A DNA stretch of 64,000 bases from Streptomyces zingiberis (GTDB lineage: Bacteria; Actinomycetota; Actinomycetes; Streptomycetales; Streptomycetaceae), in assembly GCF_012034935.1 (NCBI RefSeq), contig NZ_JAATEN010000007.1:1-64000 (forward strand), given 5' to 3'. A program made the position numbers and the translations under genes. Below are positions 39,126 through 48,707 of the stretch, in pieces. Position 1 is the first letter of the stretch, and each line of letters starts with the position of its first letter. Below the pieces are notes generated by a model that was not told where the DNA came from, did no database searches, and was given only the letters and a program-made list of their open reading frames with translations.

Positions 39126-40343
39126 GTGCATCCTTCCGCCGCATCCAGCCCGACCACCGCCGGCCCGGACACCCCGCCCGCCGCGCTCGCCCCGCCGACC
39201 GAGCCGACCGGGCACGCCGGGCAGACCGGGCAGGCGCCGCTGTCGCTCTGCTCCCGTGAGCCCCGGGTGCCCGCGGAGCGCCTGGTCGCGGAGATGGTGC
39301 CGCCCCCGCGGTTCGCCGGCGCGCGGTTCGACACCTACCTGCCGGACCCGGCGCAGCCCAGCCAGGCCGAGGCCGTCGAGGTGCTGAGCGGCTTCGCCGC
39401 CGGGCTCGGCCCGGGCCCGGAGCCGGAGGGCGGGCTCCGCCGCTGGTTCGGCCGCGGCCGGAAACCCGCCGCTCCCGCCGGTCCCCGCGGTGTGTACCTG
39501 GACGGCGGTTACGGCGTCGGCAAGACCCATCTGCTCGCCTCGCTCTGGCACGCCACGCCCGCCGAGCCGGAGCGGAAGGCGTTCGGGACCTTCGTGGAGC
39601 TGACGAACCTCGTCGGCGCCCTCGGCTTCCAGGAGACGGTGCGGACGCTCGGCGGCCACCGCCTGCTGTGCATCGACGAGTTCGAGCTGGACGATCCCGG
39701 GGACACGGTGCTCGTCTCCACCCTGCTGGGCAAGCTGGTCGAGGCGGGCGTCGGGCTCGCCGCGACCTCCAACACCCTGCCCGGCAGGCTCGGTGAGGGC
39801 CGGTTCGCCGCCCAGGACTTCCTCCGCGAGATCCAGGGCCTCTCCGCCCACTTCCGCCCGCTGCGGATCGACGGCGAGGACTACCGCCACCGGGGTCTGC
39901 CGCAGGCGCCTCCGCCGGCCACGGACGAGGAGGTGGAGCGGGCCGCGCACGCCACCGGCGGCGCCTCGCTGGACACCTTCCCCGCCCTGCTCGGCCATCT
40001 CTCCCGGGTCCACCCGAGCCGCTACGGCGCTCTCACCGACGGGGTGCGCGCGGTCTGCCTGACCGGGGTGCACCCCGTGCCGGACCAGTCCACGGCGCTG
40101 CGCCTGGTCGTCCTGGCCGACCGGCTGTACGACCGCGAGGTGCCGGTGCTGGCCTCGGGCGTCCCCTTCGACCAGCTCTTCGGCGAGGACATGCTGAAGG
40201 GTGGTTACCGCAAGAAGTACTTCCGCGCCATCTCCCGGCTGACGGCGCTGGCCCGGGACGCCCGGCGGCTGACGGACCCGGCGGACGGGAACGGGGCGGA
40301 CGGGGACCGGGCGGGCAGGGACCGGGCGCGGCCGGAGGACTGA
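39126..40343 (+). CDS. zapE: AFG1/ZapE-type ATPase
   Basis: A 405-residue AAA-like ATPase of the AFG1 family. Walker A is GGYGVGKTHLLASL near residue 126 and Walker B is HRLLCIDEFELDDPGD; the sensor segment AATSNTLPGRLGEGRFAAQDF and the C-terminal LFGEDMLKGGYRKKYFRAISRL complete the family pattern. In proteobacteria ZapE modulates the FtsZ ring, while mitochondrial AFG1 assists protein turnover; the role in streptomycetes is not settled. GTG 39126 is used. The C-terminal 20 residues are Gly/Asp/Arg-rich. Confidence 0.9.
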   Translation: MHPSAASSPTTAGPDTPPAALAPPTEPTGHAGQTGQAPLSLCSREPRVPAERLVAEMVPPPRFAGARFDTYLPDPAQPSQAEAVEVLSGFAAGLGPGPEPEGGLRRWFGRGRKPAAPAGPRGVYLDGGYGVGKTHLLASLWHATPAEPERKAFGTFVELTNLVGALGFQETVRTLGGHRLLCIDEFELDDPGDTVLVSTLLGKLVEAGVGLAATSNTLPGRLGEGRFAAQDFLREIQGLSAHFRPLRIDGEDYRHRGLPQAPPPATDEEVERAAHATGGASLDTFPALLGHLSRVHPSRYGALTDGVRAVCLTGVHPVPDQSTALRLVVLADRLYDREVPVLASGVPFDQLFGEDMLKGGYRKKYFRAISRLTALARDARRLTDPADGNGADGDRAGRDRARPED

Positions 40344-40345
40344 GC

Positions 40346-40363
40346 CCGGCCACCGGTGGCCGG
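40346..40363 (+). terminator. Terminator palindrome after zapE
   Basis: CCGGCCACCGGTGGCCGG is a perfect 18-bp palindrome beginning 2 bp after the zapE stop. Confidence 0.65.
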
Positions 40364-40803
40364 CCGGCTCCGGGCACCGCCGCGGGACGCCCGGGGCCCG
40401 GCTCCGGCGCACCGGGGGCTCCGCGTCGGCGGCCGGGACAGAGCCACGGCGGGGGGCGGGGCCCCGTCCGCGGACCCGGCCCCGGCCCCGGCCGTCAGGG
40501 CTCGCGGGCCTCCCCGCCATTCCCGGCCCTTCCCCGCCATTCCCCGCCGCTCCCGGCCGCTCCCGGCCACGGAGTCCGGCGCCGCACCCGCCACCCCGCC
40601 GCCGTTCCTGCCCGCCTCCCGTGGCCCCGTGCACCCGTCCGGGCGCCGTCGCCGCCGCCGTCCCGGGACGGCCCGGGGCGGCAGGGGCACAGGTCCTGGT
40701 ACCGGTGCCCGCAGAATCGTCACGGCGTGGCCGGTTTCCGAACAGTCGGTTGCGTGCTACACACGGCCGGGTCAATTCCTGTCCGCCAGCAGGGAGGAAC
40801 CCG
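40364..40803. other. Intergenic region before the PhoX-family gene
   Basis: 440 bp without a supported gene. It contains a 10-bp tandem repeat at 40514-40563 and, in its last 100 bp, slightly AT-richer sequence where a promoter would be expected. No PHO-box-like direct repeat (GTTCACC type) was found. Confidence 0.55.
40514..40563. repeat. 10-bp tandem repeat x5
   Basis: Five units with a 10-bp period: CCGCCATTCC, CGGCCCTTCC, CCGCCATTCC, CCGCCGCTCC and CGGCCGCTCC. They lie in non-coding sequence about 240 bp before the PhoX-family gene. Confidence 0.85.
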
Positions 40804-42213
40804 ATGTCCGCGACACGCCGTCAAGTCCTCGCCGGTTCAGGGGCCGTAGGCGCCGCCATCGCCTTCACCGGAACCGTCTCGGAACTGTTCGCCGGCACTG
40901 CCGACGCCCACGGTCCCGGCCCCGGCCGGGACGGCTACGGCCCGCTCGTCCCCGACCCGGAGGGCCTGCTCGACCTCCCCCGCGGGTTCCGCTACACCGT
41001 CCTCTCGCGCGAGGGCGAACCGATGCGTTCCGGCGAGGGTCCCGTCCCCAGCAACCACGACGGCATGGCTGCTTTTCCTGGTTCCCCCGGCTCCCCCGGC
41101 TCCCCCGGACCGGGCCCCGGCCGGGACGGCGTCCGCCTCGTCCGCAACCACGAGAACCGGCTGGACGACAAGATCCGCGTACCGGCCGTGCCGGGCCTCA
41201 CCTACGACCCCGTCGCGCTCGGCGGCTGCACCACCCTGGTGGTCGACGGCCGGGGACGCGTCCGCGACGAGCACGTCGCCATCGCCGGCACCTCCACCAA
41301 CTGCGCCGGCGGCACCACCCCCTGGCACACCTGGCTCACCTGTGAGGAGACGGAGTTCCGCGCGGGCGAGGAGGGCTACGAGAAGGACCACGGCTTCATC
41401 TTCGAGGTCGACCCCTACGACCCGCGCCGCACCGGCGCCGTCCCGCTCACGGCCATGGGCCGGTTCCAGCACGAGGCCATCGCGATCGACCCGCGCACCG
41501 GCACCGTCTACGAGACGGAGGACGCCTTCGAAGAACCGTTCGGCCTCTTCTACCGCTTCCACCCGGAGAAACCCCTCGGCGGCCGCGGCTCCCTCCGGGC
41601 GGGCGGCACCCTGGAGGCCATGCGCGTGCCGGGGGTGCCGGACCTCTCCGTCGTCCAGGAACCGGGCACCGAGTTCGACGGGATCACCTGGGTACCCGTG
41701 CCAGACCCCCTGGCCCGGGAGACGGCGATCCGCTTCCAGGACTTCGGCAAGGGCGGGATCACCCACGCCCAGAAACTGGAGGGCTGCTACTGGGGCGGCC
41801 GCTGTGTCTACTTCGTCTCCAGCTACGCCAAGCGCGACGAGGGCTCGGCGGCCGACCACTACGGGCAGGTCTGGCGTTACGACCCGGCGCGGCGCCGGCT
41901 GACGCTGGTGATCGCCTTCGGCCCGGACACGGACCTCGAGAAGCCCGGCGAGGAACCCGACAACATCGCGCTCGCCCCCGGCGGCGGACTGATGGTCTGC
42001 GAGGACGGCGAGGGCGCCCAGCACGTCTTCGGGCTGAGCCGGCGCGGCACGGTGTACCCGGTGGCCCGGAACCGCCAGCTCATCGAATCCGACGACGGCC
42101 CGGGGTTCGGCGAGTTCGCCGGCGTCACCTTCTCCCCGGACGGCCGCACGATGTACGTCAACTGCTACGAGCCGGGGACGACCTTCGCCGTCACCGGCCC
42201 CTGGCGCGGCTGA
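40804..42213 (+). CDS. PhoX-family (DUF839) exported protein
   Basis: A 469-residue protein with a twin-arginine type N-terminus (SATRRQVLAGSGAVGAAIAF) ending near an AHG site around residue 37, so Tat export is likely. The mature part matches DUF839/PhoX: LVRNHENRLDDK, GTSTNCAGGTTPWHTWLTCEE, GRFQHEAIAIDPRTGTVYETED, KLEGCYWGGRCVYFVSSY and EPDNIALAPGG. PhoX enzymes are calcium/iron-dependent alkaline phosphatases; the TNCAGG and EE motifs fit that site. GSP repeats (three 9-bp units at 41080-41106) interrupt the region near residue 95. ATG 40804 follows AGGGAGGAAC. Confidence 0.88.
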   Translation: MSATRRQVLAGSGAVGAAIAFTGTVSELFAGTADAHGPGPGRDGYGPLVPDPEGLLDLPRGFRYTVLSREGEPMRSGEGPVPSNHDGMAAFPGSPGSPGSPGPGPGRDGVRLVRNHENRLDDKIRVPAVPGLTYDPVALGGCTTLVVDGRGRVRDEHVAIAGTSTNCAGGTTPWHTWLTCEETEFRAGEEGYEKDHGFIFEVDPYDPRRTGAVPLTAMGRFQHEAIAIDPRTGTVYETEDAFEEPFGLFYRFHPEKPLGGRGSLRAGGTLEAMRVPGVPDLSVVQEPGTEFDGITWVPVPDPLARETAIRFQDFGKGGITHAQKLEGCYWGGRCVYFVSSYAKRDEGSAADHYGQVWRYDPARRRLTLVIAFGPDTDLEKPGEEPDNIALAPGGGLMVCEDGEGAQHVFGLSRRGTVYPVARNRQLIESDDGPGFGEFAGVTFSPDGRTMYVNCYEPGTTFAVTGPWRG

Positions 42214-42234
42214 CCGGCGAGCCGCCGCACCACC

Positions 42235-42267
42235 GGGGAGCCGCCGCGCGCCACGCGGCGGCTCCCC
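42235..42267 (+). terminator. Strong terminator hairpin after the PhoX-family gene
   Basis: GGGGAGCCGCCGCG and CGCGGCGGCTCCCC form a perfect 14-bp stem with a 5-nt loop, 21 bp after the stop at 42213. No U-tract follows. Confidence 0.8.
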
Positions 42268-42646
42268 TCCGGCGCCGGCCTCCGGAAGCGGGCAGGCACA
42301 CCCCCGGGGTACCCGCCCTCCGGACCGGTACCGGAACGCCGGTCCCCCGCCGGTGCCTCCGGCCGGGGACGGGCAGGCACCGGCCCCGGTCCGGTCGCCG
42401 TGCCCGGGCCCGTACCGCTGCCCGGGCCGCCGCCTGCGCTCACGTGCCCGAACCTCCCCTCCGGACCGTTCCGGCGCCCCGCCCGGGGCCGGCAGCCGGG
42501 GCCGGACGCACCCGTCCCCGGCCGCCGCGCCGAACCGCTGCCGCTGCCGCTGCTCCGAACCCACGCCCGTGCTCCGCTGCCCCGCCGGTGGCGGCTCGGT
42601 CCGGGGCCTGGCCGGGTCCGGTGGGCGGCGCTGGCAGACTGGCCCG
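42268..42646. other. Intergenic region before the Pth2-like gene
   Basis: 379 bp of GC-rich sequence in which no gene is supported. The last 12 bp carry a -10-like CAGACT (42635-42640) 6 bp before the ATG of the next gene; nothing else stands out. Confidence 0.55.
42635..42640 (+). promoter_or_regulatory. Probable leaderless -10 element for the Pth2-like gene
   Basis: CAGACT ends 6 bp before ATG 42647 and no ribosome site is visible in between, which suggests a leaderless mRNA. Confidence 0.45.
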
Positions 42647-43498
42647 ATGACCACCCCAGACGCCCACGGCCGCCCCGCCGCCGGGCCCGGCCCGGGCACC
42701 ACCGGCGGTCCGGGGACGGCCTCCGTCCCCCGGACCGCCGCCGGCACCGGCCCGGTACCCGGCGCCGCTCCCGGGCCCCGTGACGAGACCGGCCCGGGCA
42801 CCGGCGCCTTCCGCCCCGGCGCCGCCGACCGGGACGCCGCACCCCAGTTCGTCCTCCCCCTGGTGGTCCGGATCGAGAAGGCCGCCCCACCGTCCCGCAC
42901 CGACGCGCTGGAGGCCGCGGCCCGCGCGGTGCCGACCCTGCTCTCCGACGAACGCGCGGCCCATCCGGACGGCGTCTGGTATCCGGCCGTGCGCGCCTGG
43001 CAGGACGCGCGCATCCGCAAGGTGGTGCGCCGGGCGCGCGGCGCCGAGTGGCGGCGCGCGGAGGCCCTGCCGGGCATCACCGTCACCGGCGGTGCGGCCG
43101 AGGTCCGGGTGTATCCGCCGGTACCGCTCGACGGCTGGCCGAAAGAACTGGCCCGACTCCAGGTCTCGGGCACCGATCTGGACGACCCGGAGCCACCACC
43201 CGCCCCCGCGGCGGGGCTTCCCGTGCTCTGGCTGAACCCCGGGATCCGCATGTCCGCGGGCAAGGCGATGGCCCAGGCCGGGCACGGGGCCCAGCTCGCC
43301 TGGCTGGGCCTGACCCCGGCGGGGCGGGCCGCCTGGCGCGCGGAGGGCTTCCCGCTCGCGGTCCGCTCCGCCGCCCCCGGCGACTGGTCCGGACTCACCG
43401 GCGCCGGGCTCCCCGTCGTGCGGGACGCCGGTTTCACGGAGATCGCGCCGGGGACCTGCACGGTGGTCGCGGACCACCCGGCGCTCCGCGACCGCTGA
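42647..43498 (+). CDS. Pth2-type peptidyl-tRNA hydrolase-like protein
   Basis: A 283-residue protein. The C-terminal 90 residues match the archaeal/eukaryotic Pth2 fold: PVLWLNPGIRMSAGKAMAQAGHGAQLAWLGL, then GLPVVRDAGFTEIAPGTCTVVA. Pth2 enzymes free tRNA from stalled peptidyl-tRNA. The middle (about residues 65-190) is an additional domain conserved in actinobacterial members, and the first 60 residues are Pro/Gly/Thr-rich. Bacteria rely on Pth1, so this protein may have another nucleic-acid or peptide hydrolase role. ATG 42647 is chosen from the leaderless promoter position. Confidence 0.78.
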   Translation: MTTPDAHGRPAAGPGPGTTGGPGTASVPRTAAGTGPVPGAAPGPRDETGPGTGAFRPGAADRDAAPQFVLPLVVRIEKAAPPSRTDALEAAARAVPTLLSDERAAHPDGVWYPAVRAWQDARIRKVVRRARGAEWRRAEALPGITVTGGAAEVRVYPPVPLDGWPKELARLQVSGTDLDDPEPPPAPAAGLPVLWLNPGIRMSAGKAMAQAGHGAQLAWLGLTPAGRAAWRAEGFPLAVRSAAPGDWSGLTGAGLPVVRDAGFTEIAPGTCTVVADHPALRDR

Positions 43499-44114
43499 CG
43501 GCGCCCGGGGGCGGTCCCGGCCGTCGTGCCCCGGCACCGGGCCGGCCGCCGGCCGCCGCCGGCAGACACCGGCCCGGGCCGGGGAGGCGCGCGGAGATCC
43601 TCCGCGCCGGCCCTCCGCGACGTCCCGTGATCCCGGCAGGAGGCCCCCACGCCGTCTCGCCCACCCGTCCGGCCGCCTGTCCGCGTCCACCCGTCCCTCC
43701 GCGCGGCCGTCCCTCCGCGCGGCTGTCCACCCGTCCACCCGTGCGGCCTCGGCGGTCCGCCCCACCGGACCCACCGCCACCGCCCCGGCCACGGGCGACC
43801 GGTCCGCGAGCCGACGGCGGCCGGCGCGGGCGGCCGCCCGGAGAGACCGGCGTGACGCCGGAGGACACCTCTTGCCCGTCGCGGCGGACCGCCGTCCCCG
43901 CTCCGGCGGAAAGACGGACGGCCGCGATTTGAACACCCCTCCCGGCGCCCGCGTATCTCCCCCTGACGCCGCCGGCCCCGGGGACCTCCCCTCCGACGGC
44001 GGGCACCACCTGGCCCGTCCACCACAGTCAGCGCCGGGCCGGTGCGGCACCCCGGTCGGCGGACCGGTGGTCCGGACCGGCCTCCACGAGTGCGCCGCCC
44101 CGGCAGGAGACATC
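43499..44114. other. 616-bp region without a supported gene
   Basis: High-GC sequence with long arginine/proline-rich open frames on both strands but no recognisable protein. It contains a 16-bp direct repeat at 43691-43722. The ribosome site AGGAGA for the DUF4142 gene lies at its right edge. A promoter for that gene must lie here but is not evident. Confidence 0.6.
43691..43722. repeat. 16-bp tandem duplication
   Basis: CCGTCCCTCCGCGCGG occurs twice in direct succession (43691-43706, 43707-43722), followed by related TGTCCACCCGTCCACCC sequence. Confidence 0.9.
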
Positions 44115-44972
44115 TTGCGACGCATCAATGGAACCGCCGCCATCCTCGTGGCGATCGCCGCGACGATCGGCGTGCTCATCTATCCGATCTGGACGTACGA
44201 AGACCGGTCCGGGACCGGGGTCGCCAATCTCAACGCCTCCACGGTGAACACCAAGTGGGGACCGCTGTCGGCGCTCGACCGCGACTTCCTGGTCAAGGTC
44301 AGGCTGGCCGGCCTCTGGGAACTGCCCGCCGGGCGGCAGGCGATGGAGCGGGCCCCCACGCAGGCCATCCGCGACGCCGGTGACCATCTCATCGTCGGCC
44401 ACGCGGACCTGGACCGCCGGGTCCGGGACATCGCGGGCAAGCTCGGCGTGGAGCTCCCCAACGAGCCCACCGAGCAGCAGAAGGGCTGGCTCCGGGAGAT
44501 GGACGAGGCCCAGGGCGAGGAGTACCAGCGGAAGTTCGCCAACCTGCTCCGCATGGCGCACGGCAAGGTCTTCGGGGTCATCGGCCAGGTCCGGCACAAC
44601 ACCCGGAACACCCTCGTCCGTGACATGGCCGACGCCGCCAACGTGACCGTGCTGGACCACATCACCATGCTGGAGAACACCGGGATGGTCGACTTCGAGA
44701 CCATCGCCGCCGAGGAGGCGGACGCCAACACGGTCAGCCCCTCCGGACCACCGCCGCCCGACGGGGGCCCGATCGCCTCCCCCGTGCCGGTCGAGCCGCC
44801 CCCGGGCCTCAACGTGACCTCCCTGCCGTCCGCCGCGCCGCAGACGACCGCACCCGGTGACGACCCGGGCGACGGTTCGGCGGGCAACAACGGCCAGGGT
44901 GACGGTCAGGCCGGCGGCGCGGGCGACGAGCCCGCCCCCGGCGCCGGAGCACCCGCCGGCGCAGCCCCGTAG
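44115..44972 (+). CDS. DUF4142 membrane-anchored protein
   Basis: A 285-residue protein. Residues 5-24 (NGTAAILVAIAATIGVLIYP) form one membrane segment, and a ferritin-like four-helix DUF4142 domain follows (LSALDRDFLVKVRLAGLWEL, QAIRDAGDHLIVGHADLDRRV, GKVFGVIGQVRHNTRNTLVR). After residue 200 the chain is Pro/Gly-rich and disordered, probably outside the membrane. The start is TTG 44115, with CAGGAGA 5 bp upstream; TTG starts are rare and may keep expression low. No function is established for the family in this clade. A strong hairpin follows. Confidence 0.85.
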   Translation: MRRINGTAAILVAIAATIGVLIYPIWTYEDRSGTGVANLNASTVNTKWGPLSALDRDFLVKVRLAGLWELPAGRQAMERAPTQAIRDAGDHLIVGHADLDRRVRDIAGKLGVELPNEPTEQQKGWLREMDEAQGEEYQRKFANLLRMAHGKVFGVIGQVRHNTRNTLVRDMADAANVTVLDHITMLENTGMVDFETIAAEEADANTVSPSGPPPPDGGPIASPVPVEPPPGLNVTSLPSAAPQTTAPGDDPGDGSAGNNGQGDGQAGGAGDEPAPGAGAPAGAAP

Positions 44973-44983
44973 GCCCCGAGACG

Positions 44984-45020
44984 GGCACCGCGGTCCGCTA
45001 GGGCGGCCGACCGCGGTGCC
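44984..45020 (+). terminator. Terminator hairpin after the DUF4142 gene
   Basis: GGCACCGCGGTC and GACCGCGGTGCC form a perfect 12-bp stem with a 13-nt loop, 12 bp after the stop at 44972. Confidence 0.75.
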
Positions 45021-45755
45021 ACTGCGGCGGAGGGGTGGCCCCCCACCACCCACCCGGCCACCCCTCCGCCGCACATCCCTCCTCCCCGTCCCCGCCTCGG
45101 CGTCCCCCCACGCCGGCCCGGTCCGCAGGCACCGGCCACCACCGGCCACCACCGGCCGCCACCGGCCGCGGACCCGTGCCTCTCCCCCCGCCCCGATCCC
45201 TGCCGCCCCGTCCCACGCCCGCCGCCCGTGCCCCGCCCCCCGGGGAGCACGGGCGGCGGCCGCGTATCCGCATCCTCGCGAGCCGCCGGGTCAAAGCCCC
45301 CAGGGTGGTCCGGGGAGCGCCGGGACGCACCGTCCGTTCCCGTGGAGGACGGCGTCCGGTGGGTTCTCCGGCGCGTGGCGAGGGCGGTGAGCGCCGGCGG
45401 TCCACCGCGCGTGGCGGGGGCCCCTCCCCGAGGGCGGGGCCGGCGGCTGCGCGGGAGACGGCCGGCGCCGGGGCCGCCGCCCGGAGGGCCTGCCCGGCTG
45501 CGTCCGGTGAGGGTCCGGCCGTCGGGCAGAACGCTGTCACCGGCGACGACCCCGTCACCGATACGGATGATGCCGCGCTCGCCGGGGTCGGCGAGGCCTC
45601 CCCGGAGACGTCCGGGGCGCCGGCCCACCGGGGCGATTAGCTCAAATCAACCTCTGGAACCGCCCCTCCCGCGGTTCACCGCCCCGCGCGGTGGCGATGT
45701 CTCCCCGCAGACGGCCGGCACCCGGCGGAGAACGGCGGGCGAAGGAGGCACGGGG
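45021..45755. other. 735-bp region before the DUF692 gene
   Basis: No gene is supported. The left part holds a 10-bp tandem repeat (45131-45170). Open frames on both strands are low in complexity; the minus-strand frame 44906-45628 includes a short ordered-looking piece ([21 protein letters not shown]) but no recognised domain. An AT-richer segment at 45635-45655 (GATTAGCTCAAATCAACC) could hold the promoter for the DUF692 gene. In other streptomycetes a membrane protein of the TIGR04222 type often accompanies the DUF692 gene; I could not find one here. Confidence 0.55.
45131..45170. repeat. 10-bp tandem repeat ACCGGCCACC x4
   Basis: Two exact copies at 45131 and 45141 and two variants (ACCGGCCGCC, ACCGGCCGCG) at 45151 and 45161. 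Confidence 0.9.
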
Positions 45756-47906
45756 ATGGGCACACGACGCGCGGAACTGGGCACGGGAATCGGCTGGCGG
45801 CCGGAGATCGCCGGCACCGTCGAGGAGCTGCCCGGCCTCGACTGGGTCGAGGCCGTCGCGGAGAACCTCCGCCCCGGTCGGCTCCCGGCCGCTCTGCGGC
45901 GGCTGCGGGAGCGCGGCACGACGATCGTCCCGCACGGGGTCTCCCTCGGTCTCGGCGGCCCCGACCGGCCGGACCCGTCCCGCCTCACCGCGCTCGCCGC
46001 GTGCGCCGAGGCCCTGGACGCCCCGCTGGTCACCGAACACATCGCCTTCGTCCGGGGCGGCGGCCCGCTCACCGGCACGCCCCCGCTGGAAGCCGGGCAC
46101 CTGCTGCCCGTCCCCCGCACCCGGGACGCGCTGGACGTGCTCTGTGAGAACGTCCGCATCGCCCAGGAGGCGCTGCCCGTGCCGCTGGCGCTGGAGAACA
46201 TCGCGGCGCTGGTCACCTGGCCGGACGAGGAGCTGACGGAGGGCCGGTTCCTCACGGAACTGGTGGAGCGCACCGGCGTCGGGCTGCTGATCGACGTCGC
46301 CAACCTCCACACCAACCACGTCAACCGGGGCGAGGACCCCATCGCCGCGCTCGACGCCCTCCCGTGGGAGGCCCTGGCCTACGTCCATGTGGCGGGCGGG
46401 GTCGAGCGGGACGGTGTCTGGCACGACAGCCACGCCCACCCGGTGCCGCCCCAGGTTCTGGGGATCCTCGCCGAGTTGTGCGCCCGCGCGGATCCGCCCG
46501 GTGTCCTGCTGGAGCGGGACGAGGACTTCCCCGGCCCGGCGGAGCTGGCCCGGGAACTGGCGGCGATCCGCGAGGTGGTGACATCCGCCCGTGCCGGCCG
46601 CGCCGCCCGCCCCGGTGGGCCGGGCCGGTCCGCCCACGAGCGGGGGCGGGAATCGCGCTCGGCTCCCGCACACGACGGCCCGGGCGGCACGGCAGGCAGG
46701 GGCGGCACGGGCGGCGAGGGGGGTACGGGCGGCACCGGCCGTGGCGGGGGAAGCGGCGGTCCCGACCGCGCCCCCCGCGCGGCCGGCACGAGCAGCCCGG
46801 GCGCCTCGCAGGACTCGGGCGGCACCACCACTCCGGACCGCGGGCACCGCGGGGGCAGCGAGAACCGCGGGGGCCGCGGGAGCCGCTCGGTCGGCACCGG
46901 CGGCACCGGGCGCACGGCCGGCGTGGACGCCACCGGGCCGGCCGTCCATCGGCCGGCGCGCGCGCCGCGGCCGGTCCGGGAGGCGTCTCCGCCGGACGTC
47001 AGCGCGGCGGCCCAGGCGGGTCTGGCCGCGGCGGCCGAGGCGGCCGGGCTGGCCGCGGCGGTGGCGGCGGACGCGGCGGTCCCCCGGGCCCCCGCCACCG
47101 CCGCCGTCAACACCGCCGTCAACACCGTCACCAGCGGGCCCGGCAACACGGCGACCGGCAGGGACGGTTCCGGCACCGGGGACGCCGACGGGGGCGGTGG
47201 GTACAGATCCGGCAGGGAGCGCCCGGAGCCCCCCGGCGCCCGCTCCGCCGCCGCCCCCGCGGTGACCCGGGCGCCGTCTCCCGCACCCGCGTCCGCCCCC
47301 ACGGCGCGGCCCGCCCCCGGCGGGCGAACCGGCGGCCCCTCTCCGGCCCACCCTGGGCGCCCCGCCCCCGGGCACGCCGTTCCCCGGCAGCGCGATGGCC
47401 GCGGGCGGGGTGGGGACCCGGACGCGGAGGACCCCGCCCGGCTGCGGCTGGCCGTGGCGCAGACGGCGCTGCTGGCGGCGCTGGTCGCGGACGGTCCCGT
47501 CCCCGCGGGCTTCGACCCGGGGCGGCTGGCCGTGCAGCGGCGGGCCCTCGTCGCCAAGCGGACCGGGGTGATCGCCCGGGTGGCGCCCGAACTGCCCCGC
47601 ATCCTGGGGCCCCACTTCCCGGAACTCTTCGCCCGCTACGCGCGGGTCCGGCCCCCGGTGACCGGATACCGCCGTGACGCCCTGGAGTTCGCCCGTTTCG
47701 TCCTCGACACGCGCAGCAGCGCAGGCACCGGCACCGGTGGTGGAGCCGGCGGGGAGACCGCGGGCCCCGGTGGCGCGCCGGACCCCGCCGCCCTGCGCCG
47801 TCTGCACCGCTGGTGGCGGGAGCGCGCACGCCCCGTGCCGCCGCCGCGCCACCGGCTCGCCGCCCTGCTCCGCCGCCTCGCCCCGGCCCTGACACCGGCC
47901 CGGTGA
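45756..47906 (+). CDS. DUF692 (MNIO) protein with fused C-terminal domain
   Basis: A 716-residue three-part protein. Residues 1-285 are a DUF692 TIM barrel, the multinuclear non-heme iron oxygenase family (MbnB, ChrH). Likely metal ligands are seen: [48 protein letters not shown] and LLERDEDFP. Residues 285-555 are a Gly/Ala/Pro/Thr-rich linker. Residues 560-716 form a helical domain ([47 protein letters not shown]) like the partner proteins encoded next to many MNIO genes. The family modifies peptides at Cys, Asp or Asn. No precursor peptide is recognised nearby. ATG 45756 follows GAAGGAGG. Confidence 0.82.
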   Translation: MGTRRAELGTGIGWRPEIAGTVEELPGLDWVEAVAENLRPGRLPAALRRLRERGTTIVPHGVSLGLGGPDRPDPSRLTALAACAEALDAPLVTEHIAFVRGGGPLTGTPPLEAGHLLPVPRTRDALDVLCENVRIAQEALPVPLALENIAALVTWPDEELTEGRFLTELVERTGVGLLIDVANLHTNHVNRGEDPIAALDALPWEALAYVHVAGGVERDGVWHDSHAHPVPPQVLGILAELCARADPPGVLLERDEDFPGPAELARELAAIREVVTSARAGRAARPGGPGRSAHERGRESRSAPAHDGPGGTAGRGGTGGEGGTGGTGRGGGSGGPDRAPRAAGTSSPGASQDSGGTTTPDRGHRGGSENRGGRGSRSVGTGGTGRTAGVDATGPAVHRPARAPRPVREASPPDVSAAAQAGLAAAAEAAGLAAAVAADAAVPRAPATAAVNTAVNTVTSGPGNTATGRDGSGTGDADGGGGYRSGRERPEPPGARSAAAPAVTRAPSPAPASAPTARPAPGGRTGGPSPAHPGRPAPGHAVPRQRDGRGRGGDPDAEDPARLRLAVAQTALLAALVADGPVPAGFDPGRLAVQRRALVAKRTGVIARVAPELPRILGPHFPELFARYARVRPPVTGYRRDALEFARFVLDTRSSAGTGTGGGAGGETAGPGGAPDPAALRRLHRWWRERARPVPPPRHRLAALLRRLAPALTPAR

Positions 47907-47992
47907 CCCTACGGCCGTGGCGGGGGCCGCCCGGCGCCCGGGGAGGGCCGTCCGGCGCGGACCGCCCCGGCCGCGGGCGCCCGGCGGGTGGC

Positions 47993-48703
47993 TCAGGCCA
48001 GCCCGGCGACCAGTTCGGCGACCGGCTTGCGGCGCCCGGTGTAGAAGGGCACCTCCTCGCGGACGTGGGCCCGCGCCTCGGAGCCGCGCAGGTGGCGCAT
48101 GAGGTCGACGATGCGGTGGAGTTCGTCCGCCTCGAAGGCGAGCAGCCACTCGTAGTCCCCGAGCGAGAACGAGGCCACCGTGTTGGCCCGCACGTCCGGG
48201 AAGCCGCGCGCCATCTTGCCGTGGTCGGCGAGCATCCGCCGGCGGTCCTCGTCCGGCAGCAGGTACCACTCGTAGCTGCGGACGAAGGGGTAGACGCTGA
48301 CGTACTCGCGCGGCCGCTCGTCGGCGAGGAAGGCCGGGATGTGGGACTTGTTGAACTCGGCGGGGCGGTGCAGCGCCATGTTCGACCAGACCGGCTCCAG
48401 CACGCGGCCGAACCGGGTCCGGCGGAAGAGGTTGTACGCCTCCTGGAGGGCGTCGGCGGTCTCCGCGTGCCACCAGATCATGACGTCGGCGTCGGCCCGC
48501 AGGCCGGAGACGTCGTAGGTGCCGCGGACCACCACGTCCTTGGCGGCGAGCTGTTCGAACAGCGTCTCGACCTCGTCCGCGTACCCCGCGCGGTCCTCCG
48601 GGAGCAGGTCCCGCAGCCGGAAGACCGACCAGAGCGTGTATCGGATGACCTCGTTGAGGTCCTTGGCCTTCTTCCCCGCGTTCGGGCTCTTCTCAGCAGT
48701 CAT
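47993..48703 (-). CDS. hemQ: Coproheme decarboxylase
   Basis: A 236-residue member of the chlorite dismutase-like family (now HemQ/ChdC). Conserved stretches are [63 protein letters not shown] and the heme-pocket [12 protein letters not shown]. It converts coproheme to protoheme with peroxide, the last step of the coproporphyrin-dependent heme pathway of Gram-positive bacteria. The gene starts 4 bp after hemG, and its ribosome site (GAAGGAGAA) lies in the hemG end, so the two are coupled. Confidence 0.95.
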   Translation of the reverse strand: MTAEKSPNAGKKAKDLNEVIRYTLWSVFRLRDLLPEDRAGYADEVETLFEQLAAKDVVVRGTYDVSGLRADADVMIWWHAETADALQEAYNLFRRTRFGRVLEPVWSNMALHRPAEFNKSHIPAFLADERPREYVSVYPFVRSYEWYLLPDEDRRRMLADHGKMARGFPDVRANTVASFSLGDYEWLLAFEADELHRIVDLMRHLRGSEARAHVREEVPFYTGRRKPVAELVAGLA

Positions 48704-48707
48704 GCCC

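Noticed and set aside
43434..44009. 191-codon minus-strand frame in the gap at 43499-44114
   Set aside because: Low-complexity Gly/Arg/Pro sequence with no ribosome site or homology signal.
40837..44025. 1062-codon open frame on the minus strand
   Set aside because: It is antisense to the PhoX-family and Pth2-like genes and has no recognisable domain.
45131..45170. Short tandem repeats as a CRISPR array
   Set aside because: Units are 10 bp with no spacers and no cas genes are present; the same holds for the other 9-10 bp arrays.
44906..45628. Minus-strand frame as a possible partner of the DUF692 gene
   Set aside because: It overlaps the DUF4142 end and the terminator, is almost entirely Gly/Pro/Arg/Ser, and lacks membrane segments and the Cys-rich tail expected of the TIGR04222 partner.
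45642..48473. 943-codon open frame on the minus strand
   Set aside because: Antisense to the DUF692 gene and overlapping hemQ in another frame; low complexity.
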